This document shows positions 1-10,134 of a stretch of 64,000 nt of DNA, piece by piece. The notes beneath the pieces are model-generated. The model did not search any database. It was given only the letters and a program-made list of their open reading frames with translations, and was not told where the DNA came from. Origin of the DNA: Brachybacterium sp. P6-10-X1. GTDB taxonomy: Bacteria > Actinomycetota > Actinomycetes > Actinomycetales > Dermabacteraceae. Each line of letters opens with the position of its first letter. Position 1 is the stretch's first letter. The stretch is from assembly GCF_001969445.1 (NCBI RefSeq), contig NZ_CP017297.1, positions 4,278,001-4,342,000 of the forward strand. Reading direction: 5' to 3'. A program made the translations under genes and the position numbers.

Positions 1-293
1 CCGGCCGCGGCGGCCAGCTCGCTGATCCGCCGCGCCATCGCGAGGTCGCGCTGCGTGATCCCGCCGACGTCGTGGCTGGTCAGGGTGACGCCGACGGAGC
101 CGTAGCCGAGCGTCAGGTCAGGGTGGTGATTCGCCTCCTCCGCGGCCGCCCCGATCTCGGTCACGAGGGCCAGCGCGGCGGCGAAGTCCTTCGTGCGGTA
201 GCTGGCCGTGAGCACGGGGGTGGGCCGGCCGAAGTCGGCGAGATCGGCTGCGTCGATCTCGGCGGGGGTGAGGGCAGGGGTCTTCTCGCTCAT
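1..293 (-). CDS. 4a-hydroxytetrahydrobiopterin dehydratase (pterin-4a-carbinolamine dehydratase), 3' end beyond the window
   Basis: The minus strand reads from ATG at 293 to the window edge, giving 97 residues without a stop; the family is about 95-110 residues, so only the tail is missing. The family signature is visible: N55-H56-H57-P58, then a Tyr in the following strand, an S-H-D (usually T-H-D) segment, and G-G-x-T near residue 77. The enzyme dehydrates 4a-hydroxy-tetrahydropterin in the cytosol. Many actinomycetes carry it without an obvious aromatic hydroxylase, so the physiological substrate here is unknown. It is divergent from proS, and the 108 bases between the starts must hold both promoters. 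A weak -10 (CAGGGT, complement of 301-306) lies seven bases before the ATG, so the mRNA may be leaderless. Confidence 0.85.
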   Translation of the reverse strand, partial: MSEKTPALTPAEIDAADLADFGRPTPVLTASYRTKDFAAALALVTEIGAAAEEANHHPDLTLGYGSVGVTLTSHDVGGITQRDLAMARRISELAAAA

Positions 294-354
294 GTCGGCC
301 ACCCTGCCACCGGCGCGCGGTGGGCGGAAGGGCGCGCACCGCTCGGTTCGCCGA

Positions 355-360
355 TAGGAT
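355..360 (+). promoter_or_regulatory. candidate -10 element for proS
   Basis: TAGGAT fits the actinobacterial TAnnnT -10 and lies about 40 bases before the proS start. No good -35 is seen, so support is limited to the hexamer and its position. Confidence 0.35.
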
Positions 361-401
361 CCTCCCTGGAGCTCCTGCCCACGATGAGAGGCCGTCCTGC
401 C

Positions 402-2174
402 ATGATCCGTATGTCGTCGTCGTTCGTCCGCACCCTGCGGGAGGACCCGGCCGACGCCGAGGTCGCCAGCCATCGGCTGCTCGTGCGCGCCGGGTACATC
501 CGCCGCAGCGCGCCGGGGGTCTACACCTGGCTGCCGCTGGGACTGAAGGTGCTGCGCAAGGTCGAGCGGATCGTGCGCGAGGAGCAGGACCGCATCGGTG
601 GTCAGGAACTGGTCTTCTCCGCGCTGCAGCCGCGGGAGCCCTACGAGGCGACGGGACGCTGGGAGGAGTACGGGCCCCTCCTGTTCCGTCTGCAGGACCG
701 GCGGGAGGGCGACTACCTGCTCGCGCCCACCCACGAGGAGATGTTCACCCTGACGGTGAAGGACCTCTTCAGCTCCTACAAGGATCTGCCGACGATGCTG
801 TACCAGATCCAGACCAAGTATCGCGACGAGGCGCGTCCCCGGGCGGGACTTCTGCGCACGCGCGAGTTCATCATGAAGGACGCCTACTCCTTCGACGTGG
901 ACGACGCCGGCCTGGACGCCTCCTACGAGAAGCAGCGCGGCGCCTACCAGCGCACCTTCGACCGGCTCGGACTGCCCACCGTGATCTGCCGGGCCGACGC
1001 CGGCGCGATGGGCGGTTCCCGCTCGGAGGAGTTCCTCCACCCCACGCTGGTCGGCGAGGACACCTTCGTGGTCTCCGACGGCGGCTTCGCCGCGAACGTC
1101 GAGGCCGTCACCACCGTCGGCCCCGCGCCGCTGGACGCCGCGGCGATGGCCGCGCTGCCGCCCTCCCGGGACGTGACCACGCCCGGCACGGGCACCATCG
1201 CGAGTCTCGTGGACCACCTCAACGGCCACGAGCCGCGTCAGGACGGCCGGGACTGGGACCGCACCGACACCCTCAAGGCGCTCGTGTACCAGCTCCACCA
1301 CCCCGACGGCTCCACCCAGCCGCTGCTGGTGATGATCCCGGGCGATCGCGACGCCGACCCCAAGCGGCTCGAGGCCGCCCTCGCCCCCGCCACCGCCGTG
1401 CCCTTCACCGAGGAGGACTTCGCGGCGCACCCCGTGCTCACCAAGGGATTCATCGGCCCGGTCGGGCTGGGGGAGGACTCCGACTCGGGCGTGAAGGTGC
1501 TGATCGATCCGCGCGCCGCCGACGGGACCCGCTGGGTGGTCGGCGGCCTGGCCCCGGACGTGCACACGCTCGACGTGGTGCCCGGGCGCGACTTCGTCCC
1601 GGACGGGTACATCGAGGCCGCTGAGGTGCGCGAGGGAGATCCGGCGCCGGACGGCTCCGGCCCCCTGCACCTGACCCGCGGCATGGAGATGGGGCACATC
1701 TTCCAGCTCGGCCGCACGTACGCCGAGGCCCTGGACCTGCGGGTGCTCGACGTGAACGGCAAGTCCGTCGTGGTGACCATGGGGTCCTACGGGATCGGGG
1801 TCACCCGCGCGGTGGCCGCGATCGCCGAGCTGAACCATGACGACAAGGGCCTCGTGTGGCCCCGCCAGATCGCTCCGGCCGACGTCCACATCATGGCCAC
1901 CGGCAAGGACCAGGAGGTGCATGACGAGGCCGAGCGGATCGCGTCCGAGCTCGAGGCCCGGGGCCTCGAGGTGCTCTTCGACGACCGCCCGAAGGTCTCC
2001 CCGGGGGTGAAGTTCAAGGATGCCGAGCTGCTCGGCGTGCCCACCTCCGTGGTGGTCGGCAAGGGGCTGGCGACCGGCATCGTCGAGGTCCGCGACCGCG
2101 CGAGCGGGGCGATCGACGAGGTGCCGCATCAGGAGGCGATCGAGGCCGTGCTCGCGGCGGTCCGCGCCGGCTGA
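402..2174 (+). CDS. proS: prolyl-tRNA synthetase (bacterial type with editing domain)
   Basis: The 590-residue product charges tRNA-Pro with proline. The N-terminus ([16 protein letters not shown]) matches the usual start of bacterial ProS, which is why ATG 402 is preferred over the in-frame ATG at 384 or the open frame reaching back to 72. Class II motif 2 is clear at residues 141-147 (RDEARPR) followed by the R-E-F-x-M-K-D-A-Y-S segment. About 180 residues between motifs 2 and 3 form the INS editing domain that clears Ala-tRNA-Pro. Motif 3 ([10 protein letters not shown]) and the anticodon-binding domain end the protein. It is followed tail-to-tail by the lipoprotein gene with a two-base gap. 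Confidence 0.97.
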   Translation: MIRMSSSFVRTLREDPADAEVASHRLLVRAGYIRRSAPGVYTWLPLGLKVLRKVERIVREEQDRIGGQELVFSALQPREPYEATGRWEEYGPLLFRLQDRREGDYLLAPTHEEMFTLTVKDLFSSYKDLPTMLYQIQTKYRDEARPRAGLLRTREFIMKDAYSFDVDDAGLDASYEKQRGAYQRTFDRLGLPTVICRADAGAMGGSRSEEFLHPTLVGEDTFVVSDGGFAANVEAVTTVGPAPLDAAAMAALPPSRDVTTPGTGTIASLVDHLNGHEPRQDGRDWDRTDTLKALVYQLHHPDGSTQPLLVMIPGDRDADPKRLEAALAPATAVPFTEEDFAAHPVLTKGFIGPVGLGEDSDSGVKVLIDPRAADGTRWVVGGLAPDVHTLDVVPGRDFVPDGYIEAAEVREGDPAPDGSGPLHLTRGMEMGHIFQLGRTYAEALDLRVLDVNGKSVVVTMGSYGIGVTRAVAAIAELNHDDKGLVWPRQIAPADVHIMATGKDQEVHDEAERIASELEARGLEVLFDDRPKVSPGVKFKDAELLGVPTSVVVGKGLATGIVEVRDRASGAIDEVPHQEAIEAVLAAVRAG

Positions 2175-2175
2175 G

Positions 2176-3267
2176 TCAGGTCGCGTCGCCCGGCGGCGGG
2201 TCCTCGGCCTCCAGGCTCGGCAGCGGCCGCATCTGCCCGGCGCGGCCCACCAGCGTCTCCGCCTCCTGCATCGCGGCGACGATGGACAGGGGACGACGGG
2301 CGAACGGCGCCGCCCCGACCAGGGCGACGTGGTCGACCATGAGAGCGCGGGCGAGCTGTGCGGGCAGGCGCGCGGCAGACCCCTCCTCGAGCGCGCCGTC
2401 CGGCAGGGCGTACACCGCCTGCCGAGGCACCACCGGCCCGCCGTCCTCCTCGGCGACCGCCGTGAGGGTCTCGGCCCGCTGCCGGTGGCGGTCGCGGAGG
2501 ACGAGGTGGCCCTCGCGCACATCACCGCTGGTGCGTGCCGCGAGCACCTCGTGGACGTATCCCGTGTACCACTCCTCCTGCTGGGCCTGCTCGAGCGTGG
2601 AGTGGTAGTCGACCTCCGCCCCGATCGACGGCGGATCCGTCTCGGGGACCTCGCGGCGCGGCCGGATCTCCTCGCTCGTGCGCAGGGCGGGCACCTCGCC
2701 CGCCTCCGCCGCCTGCTGCAGGACGTGCACGCTCCAGGCGGTCCGTGCCGCGATCGCGACCACCGGCCGAGCGAGGGAGCCGGAGACCTGACGGGCGGCG
2801 TCGGCCGCGGTCCGTCGCAGGTCGACGAGCACGGCGACCAGTGCCGCCGCGTCCTCGGGCGCCTCCGGGGGCGGGGGAGTGGATGCCACGGCGGGATCCG
2901 ATGCCGCGTCCTGCTCCCGCTCGTACTGCGCCCCGGTCAGCAGCGCGGTGCGCTGGACGGGAAGAGCGGAGCCGAGATCCCCGAGCGCCGCGTCGAGGGC
3001 GGAGGATGCTCCGCTCCCGGCATCGGCCCGCTGGGCCAGCAGGTTCCGTCCGGCCTCGGCCCGCTCGATCAGAGTCAGCAGGTCGGAGCGGTAGAGGTCG
3101 TCGATCCCCGGGGGTGGAGGCGTGTACTGCTCGGGCCCGCCGAGGCGGATCGGGCCGCAGCCGGACAGCGCGGCGGGCAGGGCGAGCACGCCGATCGTGC
3201 CCACGCTCAGCAGGCGGCGCCGGCTGACCGGGCGGGCCGGGAAGGACGGGCGAACGGGACGGTGCAC
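2176..3267 (-). CDS. DUF4439 ferritin-like lipoprotein
   Basis: GTG at 3267 starts a 363-residue exported protein. The N-terminus has a twin-arginine-like R-R-R-L-L stretch, a hydrophobic segment and a lipobox L-S-G-C, so it is probably lipid-anchored outside the membrane, possibly via Tat. The last about 130 residues, rich in Ala, Glu and helical pattern, resemble the DUF4439 ferritin-like domain often encoded beside rimP in actinomycetes. Its function is unknown; I see no confident di-iron motif. The frame stays open upstream to 3369, but that extension would bury the signal peptide, and GTG 3267 keeps it N-terminal. No clear Shine-Dalgarno precedes the GTG, so the start is moderately certain. 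Confidence 0.7.
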   Translation of the reverse strand: MHRPVRPSFPARPVSRRRLLSVGTIGVLALPAALSGCGPIRLGGPEQYTPPPPGIDDLYRSDLLTLIERAEAGRNLLAQRADAGSGASSALDAALGDLGSALPVQRTALLTGAQYEREQDAASDPAVASTPPPPEAPEDAAALVAVLVDLRRTAADAARQVSGSLARPVVAIAARTAWSVHVLQQAAEAGEVPALRTSEEIRPRREVPETDPPSIGAEVDYHSTLEQAQQEEWYTGYVHEVLAARTSGDVREGHLVLRDRHRQRAETLTAVAEEDGGPVVPRQAVYALPDGALEEGSAARLPAQLARALMVDHVALVGAAPFARRPLSIVAAMQEAETLVGRAGQMRPLPSLEAEDPPPGDAT

Positions 3268-3321
3268 AGGAGGATTCTCGCATCGGGACCCCCTGAGGAG
3301 GCACCGGCGGCCCGGGGCCAC

Positions 3322-3327
3322 TATCCT
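3322..3327 (+). promoter_or_regulatory. candidate -10 element for the rimP-nusA-rnpM-infB operon
   Basis: TATCCT lies 69 bases upstream of rimP in the divergent gap. The same hexamer occurs at dinG, nrdR, rpsO and the RsmC-like gene in this window. Confidence 0.45.
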
Positions 3328-3396
3328 GGGGGTGCACCGCGGGGCATCGCCCCCGGTGGGCACAAGCATTCATAGGCAGGAGGAGGTGAGCGAGCG

Positions 3397-4005
3397 ATGA
3401 GCGATCCTGGCGATCATCCGGCACACACCGCCCTGCGGGACGCGGCGACCGAGGTCCTGGCGCCCCATGGCCTCGTGCTCGAGGAGATCGTGGTGGCGGG
3501 CCCCCGGACGCGCCCCGAGGTGCGACTGGTCGTGGATCTGCCCGAGGACAGCCTGGGCAGCGTCGATCTCGACACCGTCACCGCGGCCTCGCGGGAGCTC
3601 AGCGCACGGATCGACGCCGACGACACCCTGCTCGGACCGGATCCGGCCGTCCTCGAGATCACCACCCCCGGAGTGGAGCGTGAGCTCACCGCCGCTCGCC
3701 ACGTCCGCCGCGCCCGCGGGCGCCTGCTGACGCTGACCGTCGCCGACGGCACCCGGTACCGGGCTCGTCTGCTCGCTCTCACCGCCGGGGACGTCCTTTT
3801 GCTGCGCCAGGAACCCGGCCGCGACGACCGCGGGCGTCCCCGCCGCCGCCCCGCGGGCACCCCCGAGAGGCTCGAGATCCCGCGGGCCGATATCGTCTCC
3901 GCCCGCGTGGAGATCGAGTTCGACCCGCCCGCCGATCTCGCGCAGCTGACCGCTGACGCCGAGAACACCGCATCGGACCACACCGCCACCACGAAGGAGA
4001 GCTGA
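3397..4005 (+). CDS. rimP: ribosome maturation factor RimP
   Basis: The 202-residue protein is a late assembly factor of the 30S subunit. The N-terminal domain (about residues 8-95) contains the conserved [12 protein letters not shown]-like segment around residue 90, characteristic of the DUF150/RimP family. An SH3/Sm-like C-terminal domain follows. It is longer than E. coli RimP (about 150 residues) because of an Arg/Gly-rich insert near residues 140-160 and a charged tail. An AGGAGG-type ribosome site precedes the ATG. One base separates its stop from nusA, indicating translational coupling. Confidence 0.93.
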   Translation: MSDPGDHPAHTALRDAATEVLAPHGLVLEEIVVAGPRTRPEVRLVVDLPEDSLGSVDLDTVTAASRELSARIDADDTLLGPDPAVLEITTPGVERELTAARHVRRARGRLLTLTVADGTRYRARLLALTAGDVLLLRQEPGRDDRGRPRRRPAGTPERLEIPRADIVSARVEIEFDPPADLAQLTADAENTASDHTATTKES

Positions 4006-4006
4006 G

Positions 4007-5014
4007 ATGGACATCGACATGGGTGCCCTGCGGGCCCTCGAACGCGAGCGGGACATCCGCCTGCCCGTCCTGCTGGACGCGATCCGCTCGGCTCTGCACG
4101 CCGCCTACCTGCACACCGACCACCCTGTGCGGGACTCCGAGGTGATCATCGACGAATCCACGGGCGAGGTCGCCGTCCTCGCCCGGGAGCGCGACGGGGA
4201 CGGCACCGTCCTCGAGCAATGGGACGACACCCCCGAGAACTTCGGGCGGGTGGCGGCCTCCACGGCGCGTCAGGTGATCTTCCAGCGCATCCGCGACCTG
4301 GAGGACGACGCGGTGCTGGGCGAGTACGCCGACCGGGCCGACGACATCGTCTCGGGGATCATCCAGCAGGGCCGTGACCCGCGCATGGTGCTGGTGGACC
4401 TCGGGGAGGTCGAGGCCGTCCTGCCGCCGCACGAACGGGTGCCGGGGGAGGACTACTCGCACGGACGCCGGCTGCGCGCCTACGTCACCGAGGCGCGCCG
4501 CGGCCCCAAGGGTCCGCAGATCACGCTCTCGCGCTCGCATCCGAACCTGGTGCGTCGCCTGTTCGCCCTCGAGGTGCCGGAGGTCGCCGACGGCACCGTC
4601 GAGATCACGGGGCTGGCCCGCGAGGCCGGGCACCGGACCAAGATGGCGGTGCACGCGACCGTGCCCGGGGTCAACGCCAAGGGATCGTGCATCGGCCCGA
4701 TGGGTGCGCGCGTCCGTGCCGTGATGAACGAGCTGGCGGGGGAGAAGATCGACATCGTCGACCACGACGAGGATCCCGCGACCTTCGTCGCCAACGCCCT
4801 CTCGCCCTCGAAGGTCTCCAGCGTGACGGTGATCGACGAGGTGGGCAGGGCGGTCCGTGCGATCGTCCCCGAGGCGCAGTTCTCGCTCGCGATCGGCAAG
4901 GACGGGCAGAACGCCCGACTCGCCGCGAAGCTCACCGGATGGAAGATCGACATCAGGCCCGAGGGAGATCCGGACGCCGGCACGGTGGTCGACGGCGGCC
5001 AAGGCGCCCAATAG
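4007..5014 (+). CDS. nusA: transcription termination/antitermination factor NusA
   Basis: The 335-residue protein binds RNA polymerase and nascent RNA and modulates pausing, termination and antitermination. Order: NusA N-terminal domain (about 1-120), S1 domain (about 125-185), KH1 with G-P-M-G at 230-233, and KH2 with G-K-D-G at 297-300. It ends shortly after KH2, without the acidic C-terminal repeats of proteobacterial NusA, as is normal for Gram-positive bacteria. It lies between rimP and rnpM in the classical order. Confidence 0.96.
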   Translation: MDIDMGALRALERERDIRLPVLLDAIRSALHAAYLHTDHPVRDSEVIIDESTGEVAVLARERDGDGTVLEQWDDTPENFGRVAASTARQVIFQRIRDLEDDAVLGEYADRADDIVSGIIQQGRDPRMVLVDLGEVEAVLPPHERVPGEDYSHGRRLRAYVTEARRGPKGPQITLSRSHPNLVRRLFALEVPEVADGTVEITGLAREAGHRTKMAVHATVPGVNAKGSCIGPMGARVRAVMNELAGEKIDIVDHDEDPATFVANALSPSKVSSVTVIDEVGRAVRAIVPEAQFSLAIGKDGQNARLAAKLTGWKIDIRPEGDPDAGTVVDGGQGAQ

Positions 5015-5067
5015 CGCCTGAGGTGTGGCTCACGCCTCCCGCAGGAGCGGGCGTCGCGGCGGTCCGC

Positions 5068-5073
5068 TACACT
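5068..5073 (+). promoter_or_regulatory. possible internal -10 element before rnpM
   Basis: TACACT lies 92 bases upstream of rnpM in the gap after nusA. No strong -35 is visible; it may add a promoter inside the nusA operon. Confidence 0.3.
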
Positions 5074-5159
5074 GGGGAGGCTGTTCGTCGAGGCGCTCCG
5101 CCGGCCGTCCGCGGTCCCGTGTCCGCCCCGACGAGAGTGCTCGGAACGGAGGTGGAGGC

Positions 5160-5465
5160 GTGGTCATCCACCGTTCGGCCTCCCGTCCCGAACGCACGTG
5201 CGTCGGCTGCCGTCAGGTGGTTGCGCGCGATCAGCTGGTGCGTCTGGTCCGGGAGCCCGCTCCCGACGGCGCCGCCCCGCGAGTCCGTCCCGATCCCACC
5301 GGATCGGCCAGCGGCCGCGGCGCGTGGCTCCATCCCGACGCGTCATGTCTCGACCTCGCCCTGCGGCGAGGCGGCTTCGCCCGGTCCTTCCGCGGCGCGG
5401 TCGACACCGGGCTCCTGGCCCGGGACCTCGAGAACCCCGATTTCACCCGAACGTGGAACAGGTAG
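5160..5465 (+). CDS. rnpM: YlxR/DUF448 family protein RnpM (RNase P modulator)
   Basis: The 101-residue protein has the YlxR signature: R-T-C-V-G-C-R at residues 12-18, then G-R-G-A-W-L-H and a conserved C-L-x-x-A-x-x-R-x-x-x-x-R-x-F-R stretch. B. subtilis YlxR was shown to bind RNase P RNA and lower its activity, hence RnpM. The open frame extends back to 5025, but a GGAGG ribosome site sits just before GTG 5160, and the family starts close to the R-T-C motif. It lies between nusA and infB as in most Gram-positive genomes. Confidence 0.9.
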   Translation: MVIHRSASRPERTCVGCRQVVARDQLVRLVREPAPDGAAPRVRPDPTGSASGRGAWLHPDASCLDLALRRGGFARSFRGAVDTGLLARDLENPDFTRTWNR

Positions 5466-5561
5466 AAGAACCCATGGACATCCGATGAGTACTCACCCAT
5501 GAGCACCCTCAGGAATTAATGGTCCGCGCCCTCTTGTCGGCCGGACCGAGACAGGAGAAAA

Positions 5562-8480
5562 GTGGCTAAGGTCCGCGTCCACGAGCTCGCCAAGGAGCTC
5601 GGACACCCCAGCAAGGCCGTTCTGCAGAAGCTGCAGGACATGGGCGAATTCGTGCGCTCCGCCTCATCGACCATCGAGGCGCCCGTCGCCCGCCGTCTGC
5701 GAGAGGAGCTCCCCGCCAAGAGCCGGGACGACGCCTCCTCCAGGAGCAGCTCCGGCAAGAGCGCCTCCGGCACGACCGGCTCCGGTGAGGCGTCCCCGGC
5801 GCGCAAGCCCGGTGGTGCCCCCAAGCCCGGCAGCGCGCCCAAGCCGGGAGCGAAGCCCGCGCCGGCCGCCGCGTCGGCCGAGGAGAAGCCCGCCGCTCCC
5901 GCACCGGCGGGCGGGAAGCCGGCCGCTGAGCGGCCGGAGCCGTCGGAGAAGCCGGCCGATCCCGCGCCTGAGCAGGCCCCGGCCGATCCGGCCCCGGCGG
6001 CGGAGGAGTCCCGTCCCGGTGCCCCGAAGCCCGGTGGCGCGCGTCCGACCGCCCCGAAGCCCGGTGGCGAGCGCCCGGGCGCCCCGAAGCCCGGTGGCGC
6101 ACGCCCGGGCAACAATCCGTTCGCCAGCTCGCAGGGCATGCCTCGCCCCGGCTCCCGCAAGCAGGACCAGGGCGGCGGCGGTCGCCCTCCGCGTGAGGGC
6201 GGTCCGCGTCCGGGTGGTCCCCGTCCGGGCAACAATCCCTTCGCCACCTCGCAGGGCATGCCCCGTCCCGGTGCTCGCAAGCCGGGCCAGGGCGGCGAGC
6301 AGTCCGGCTCCGGCCGTCCGCCCCGCGAGGGCGCCGGCTCCGGGTCCGGCGGTCCCCGCCCCGGGATGCCGACCCCCGGCATCATGCGGCAGCACTCGCA
6401 TGGCGGCCTCGCCGATGCCCGCCCGGGCGGCGGCTCCGGCGGCGGCCGCGGCCGCGGCGGACGTCCCGGTCCCGGCGGCGGTGGTGGGACGGGCGGCCCC
6501 GGTCGTCCCGCCGGCGGCCCCCGCGGTCGCGGCGGCCGCGGCAGCACCCAGGGTGCTTTCGGCCGTGGCGGCAAGCCCGCCCGCTCGCGCAAGTCGAAGC
6601 GCGCCAAGCGCCAGGAGTTCGAGCAGCAGCACCAGGCACCCGCGCCCGGTGGCGTCGCGATCCCGCGCGGTGACGGCGAGACCCCGATCCGTCTGCGCCG
6701 CGGTGCCTCGCTGACCGACTTCGCCGACCGCATCGACGTCAATCCCGCCTCGCTGATCACGGTGCTGTTCGCGATGGGTGAGATGGCCACGGCCACCCAG
6801 TCGCTGGACGAGGAGACCTTCGATCTGCTCGGCGCCGAGCTGGGCTACAAGATCGAGATCGTCTCCCCGGAGGACGAGGAGCGCGAGCTGCTGGAGCAGT
6901 TCGACATCGATCTGGATGCCGAGCTCGCCGAGGAGAGCGAGGAGGACCGTGTCCCGCGCCCGCCGGTCGTGACCGTCATGGGCCACGTCGACCACGGCAA
7001 GACCCGCCTGCTGGACACGATCCGGAAGGAGACGGTCGGTGCCGGCGAGGCCGGAGGGATCACCCAGCACATCGGTGCCTACCAGGTGCCGGTGGAGCAC
7101 GAGGATCAGGAGCGTTCCCTGACGTTCATCGATACCCCGGGCCACGAGGCGTTCACCGCCATGCGTGCCCGTGGCGCGGACGTCACCGACATCGCGATCC
7201 TCGTGGTCGCGGCCGATGACGGCGTCATGCCGCAGACCATCGAGGCGCTCAACCACGCCCAGGCGGCGAACGTGCCGATCGTGGTCGCGGTGAACAAGAT
7301 CGACAAGCCCGAGGCGAATCCGCAGAAGATCCGTCAGCAGCTGACCGAGTACAACCTGATCGCCGAGGAGTACGGCGGCGAGACGATGTTCGTCGACGTC
7401 TCCGCCCGGGAGAACCAGAACATCGAGGCGCTGCTCGAGGCGGTCCTGCTGACCGCGGACGCCGCCCTCGAGCTCTCCGCGAACGCCGACAAGGACGCCC
7501 GCGGTGTGGCCATCGAGGCGAACCTGGACCGCGGCCGCGGCCCGGTCGCCACGGTGCTGGTCCAGCAGGGCACGTTGCACGTCGGCGATGCCATCGTGTG
7601 CGGCGTCGGCCACGGCCGTGTCCGTGCGATGCTCGACGAGAACGGCGACACCGTCCGCGAGGCGGGCCCGTCCCGTCCGGTCCAGGTGCTCGGCCTGACC
7701 TCGGTCCCCGGTGCCGGCGACTCGTTCCTGGTCGCCCAGGACGAGCGCACCGCCCGACAGATCGCCGAGAAGCGCGAGGCCGCCAAGCGTGCCGCGTCGC
7801 TGTCCAAGGCCCGCAAGCGCATCAGCCTCGAGGACATCACCAAGTCGATGGCCGAGGGCAAGGTCGAGACCCTCAACCTCATCCTCAAGGGTGACGCCGC
7901 CGGTGCGGTGGAGGCCCTGGAGGAGTCGCTGCTGGGCATCGATGTCGGCGAGGGCGTGGACCTGCGCATCATCGACCGCGGCGTCGGCGCCATCACGATG
8001 AACAACATCAACCTCGCCGTCGCCTCGGACGCGATCATCGTCGGCTACAACGTGCGGGCCGAGGGTCCGAACGCGCAGTACGCCGACCGCGAGGGCGTGG
8101 AGATCAAGTACTACAGCGTGATCTACAACGCGATCGACGAGATCGAGCAGGCGCTCAAGGGCATGCTCAAGCCGGAGTACGAGGAGGTCGAGCTGGGCTC
8201 GGCGGAGATCCGCGAGATCTTCCGCTCCTCCAAGTTCGGCAACATCGCCGGTTCGATCGTGCGCAGCGGCCTCATCAAGCGCGGCGCCAAGGCTCGCATC
8301 ACGCGAGACGGCGTGGTGATCACGGAGAGCCTCGAGATCGCCGGGCTGCGTCGTTACAAGGACGATGTGACCGAGGTCCGGGAGGGCTTCGAGTGCGGCA
8401 TCAACCTGGGGTCCTTCAATGACCTGCAGACCGGTGACACCATCACGACGTACGAGATGCAGGAGAAGCCCCGCAGCTGA
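5562..8480 (+). CDS. infB: translation initiation factor IF-2
   Basis: The 972-residue GTPase delivers fMet-tRNA to the 30S subunit and promotes subunit joining. GTG 5562 follows an AGGAG site and gives the standard [13 protein letters not shown] start. Residues about 55-360 are a low-complexity Pro/Gly/Ala/Arg linker with A-P-K-P-G-G repeats. A second IF2_N module follows near 375-430. The G domain has G-H-V-D-H-G-K-T at 474-481, D-T-P-G-H-E and N-K-I-D, followed by domains II-IV. The length is typical of high-GC actinomycetes. It is the last gene of the nusA operon and is followed by a hairpin. Confidence 0.97.
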   Translation: MAKVRVHELAKELGHPSKAVLQKLQDMGEFVRSASSTIEAPVARRLREELPAKSRDDASSRSSSGKSASGTTGSGEASPARKPGGAPKPGSAPKPGAKPAPAAASAEEKPAAPAPAGGKPAAERPEPSEKPADPAPEQAPADPAPAAEESRPGAPKPGGARPTAPKPGGERPGAPKPGGARPGNNPFASSQGMPRPGSRKQDQGGGGRPPREGGPRPGGPRPGNNPFATSQGMPRPGARKPGQGGEQSGSGRPPREGAGSGSGGPRPGMPTPGIMRQHSHGGLADARPGGGSGGGRGRGGRPGPGGGGGTGGPGRPAGGPRGRGGRGSTQGAFGRGGKPARSRKSKRAKRQEFEQQHQAPAPGGVAIPRGDGETPIRLRRGASLTDFADRIDVNPASLITVLFAMGEMATATQSLDEETFDLLGAELGYKIEIVSPEDEERELLEQFDIDLDAELAEESEEDRVPRPPVVTVMGHVDHGKTRLLDTIRKETVGAGEAGGITQHIGAYQVPVEHEDQERSLTFIDTPGHEAFTAMRARGADVTDIAILVVAADDGVMPQTIEALNHAQAANVPIVVAVNKIDKPEANPQKIRQQLTEYNLIAEEYGGETMFVDVSARENQNIEALLEAVLLTADAALELSANADKDARGVAIEANLDRGRGPVATVLVQQGTLHVGDAIVCGVGHGRVRAMLDENGDTVREAGPSRPVQVLGLTSVPGAGDSFLVAQDERTARQIAEKREAAKRAASLSKARKRISLEDITKSMAEGKVETLNLILKGDAAGAVEALEESLLGIDVGEGVDLRIIDRGVGAITMNNINLAVASDAIIVGYNVRAEGPNAQYADREGVEIKYYSVIYNAIDEIEQALKGMLKPEYEEVELGSAEIREIFRSSKFGNIAGSIVRSGLIKRGAKARITRDGVVITESLEIAGLRRYKDDVTEVREGFECGINLGSFNDLQTGDTITTYEMQEKPRS
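6105..6281 (+). repeat. two 57-bp direct repeats inside the infB linker region
   Basis: Units at 6105-6161 and 6225-6281, 120 bp apart, encode near-identical peptides ([22 protein letters not shown]). They lie in the disordered N-terminal part of IF-2, between G-G-A-R-P-type repeats. Confidence 0.8.
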
Positions 8481-8482
8481 TC

Positions 8483-8522
8483 CGACGACGCCCGGGCGAC
8501 CCCGCTCGCCCGAGCGTCGTCG
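8483..8522 (+). terminator. hairpin after infB
   Basis: A 17-bp stem (8483-8499 with 8506-8522, one mismatch) closes a six-base loop three bases after the infB stop. There is no T-run, as is common in high-GC actinomycetes. It probably ends or attenuates the nusA operon before the methyltransferase gene. Confidence 0.7.
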
Positions 8523-8539
8523 CGGGGGAGGAGCGACGC

Positions 8540-9643
8540 ATGGAGACGACGTCCCTCCTCCTCCGCGCCCCCTCGACCAACCGTGTCTACACGGCGGCGG
8601 CCGGGCCGCTCGCCCGCGCCGAGGCCCGCTGGGTCCTCGGCGCCCGTCTCGGCAGTTCCCCTCGGGTGCGCGAGCGCCGCATCGGAGGGATGGACGCCCT
8701 GGAGATCCACGCGTCCGCGCTCGCCTCCGACGAGAGTGCTCGCCTGCTGGGATCGCTCTCGACGACCCTCGGGGTGCTCGACCTCGTCGAGGACGATCCC
8801 GAGACCCCGTTGCTGCGACCGCGGACCCTGCCGGATCCTTTCCGACATCCTTCCGACCTGGAGACGATCCTCAGATACCCGGGCAAGACCAATGAGCAGT
8901 TCACCGCGTTGCTGGTGAATCTCGCCGCCGCGCTGAGCTCGCGCCGGTCCGGCCTGTTCGACGGCTCGCTGTCCCTGCTCGATCCCTTGTGCGGCCGGGG
9001 CACCACCCTGAACCGGGCGCTGCGCCTCGGTCTCAGCCCGATCGGTGCGGACCTCGACCGCACGGACCACGAGGCCTATCGGGCCTTCCTGTCCACCTGG
9101 CTGCGCGATCACCGCTACAAGCACACCGTCTCGGCCACGAAGCTCACCGTGCACGGGGAGCGGCTCGGCCCCCGCCTCGACGTCGAGCTCGCCGCCGACA
9201 AGCAGACCCTGCGCGCGGGGCGCGGCCAGACCCTGACCATGCTCGGCTGCGACACCACCCGCCTCGGGGAGCTGCTGCCGGCCCGCTCCGTCGACGCGCT
9301 GGTGGCGGATCTTCCCTACGGCGTCCAGCACGGCGCCCGCGCCGACGGCGCCTGGCAGCGATCTCCGCGCGAGGTGCTGCGCCGCGCCGCCGACGGGTGG
9401 CGTCGCCTGCTGCGCGACGGCGGAGGCCTCGCCCTCGCCGTCAATCGGCGCACTCTCGACCATGAGGCCGCCGACGAGGTGCTCGCCGCCGCCGGCTTCC
9501 GGCTCCTCAGCCGCGACGGCGCCTTCCGCCACCGCGTGGACCACGCCATCGACCGCGACGTCCTGCTCGCGGTCCCCACCGACCACCCCCAGCTCGAGCA
9601 GCTCGCAGCTCTCGACGCCGACCAGGAGACTGACCGACCATGA
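8540..9643 (+). CDS. TRM11/TrmG10-like SAM-dependent methyltransferase
   Basis: The 367-residue protein carries a Rossmann methyltransferase core in its second half: motif I D-P-L-C-G-R-G-T at 148-155 and motif IV D-L-P-Y-G at 257-261. The (D/N)-L/P-P-Y-G motif with this motif I is typical of N2-guanine tRNA methyltransferases of the Trm11/TrmG10 group and of related N-methylases. The first about 120 residues are not a recognisable THUMP domain. A GGGGAGG ribosome site precedes ATG 8540. The stop overlaps the rbfA start (ATGA), so the two are coupled. The placement between infB and rbfA suggests a role in tRNA or rRNA modification, but the substrate is inferred only. Confidence 0.75.
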   Translation: METTSLLLRAPSTNRVYTAAAGPLARAEARWVLGARLGSSPRVRERRIGGMDALEIHASALASDESARLLGSLSTTLGVLDLVEDDPETPLLRPRTLPDPFRHPSDLETILRYPGKTNEQFTALLVNLAAALSSRRSGLFDGSLSLLDPLCGRGTTLNRALRLGLSPIGADLDRTDHEAYRAFLSTWLRDHRYKHTVSATKLTVHGERLGPRLDVELAADKQTLRAGRGQTLTMLGCDTTRLGELLPARSVDALVADLPYGVQHGARADGAWQRSPREVLRRAADGWRRLLRDGGGLALAVNRRTLDHEAADEVLAAAGFRLLSRDGAFRHRVDHAIDRDVLLAVPTDHPQLEQLAALDADQETDRP

Positions 9644-10134
9644 ACGACAACCCCCGTGCCCTCAAGCTCGCCGACCGCATCAAGGTCATCGTCGCGACCA
9701 TGCTCGACACCCGGGTCAAGGACCCGCGGCTCGGGTTCGTGACCATCACCGACGTGCGCGTGAGCGGCGACCTCCAGCACGCCACGGTGTTCTACACCGT
9801 CTTCGGCACCGGCGAGGAGCGGGAGGGCACCGCCGCCGCGCTCGTCAGCGCCACCGGGATGCTGCGCCGCGAGGTGGGCCGTCAGACCGGGGTCCGCCTC
9901 ACCCCGACGCTCGAGTTCATCGCCGATGCGATCCCCGAGAACGCGCGCGTCATCGAGGACCTCCTGACCGAGGCCCGTGGCCGCGATGCCGAGCTCGCCC
10001 GCTCGAAGGAGGGCGCCGCCTACGCCGGGGAGGCAGACCCCTACCGCACCCCGCACGAGGAGCCGGCCGATGACGATCTCGCCGGCGATGACGAATCGCC
10101 CGGCACCGACGGGCGCGGCCGCGAGGACGCGTGA
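9640..10134 (+). CDS. rbfA: 30S ribosome-binding factor RbfA
   Basis: The 164-residue protein aids 16S rRNA 5'-end maturation and cold adaptation. It has the KH-like RbfA fold with a conserved start (R-A-L-K-L-A-D-R-I-K), the D-P-R-L-G-F-V-T-I-T-D-V stretch, and L-T-P-x-L-E-F near residue 90. An acidic tail of about 45 residues exceeds the core family length, as in other actinomycetes. Both ends overlap neighbours by four bases (ATGA with the methyltransferase, GTGA with truB). Confidence 0.95.
   Translation: MNDNPRALKLADRIKVIVATMLDTRVKDPRLGFVTITDVRVSGDLQHATVFYTVFGTGEEREGTAAALVSATGMLRREVGRQTGVRLTPTLEFIADAIPENARVIEDLLTEARGRDAELARSKEGAAYAGEADPYRTPHEEPADDDLAGDDESPGTDGRGREDA

Noticed and set aside
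5527-5561. RecA-NDp-like TTGTCGGCC before infB
   Set aside because: No TAnnnT at the required eight-base spacing.
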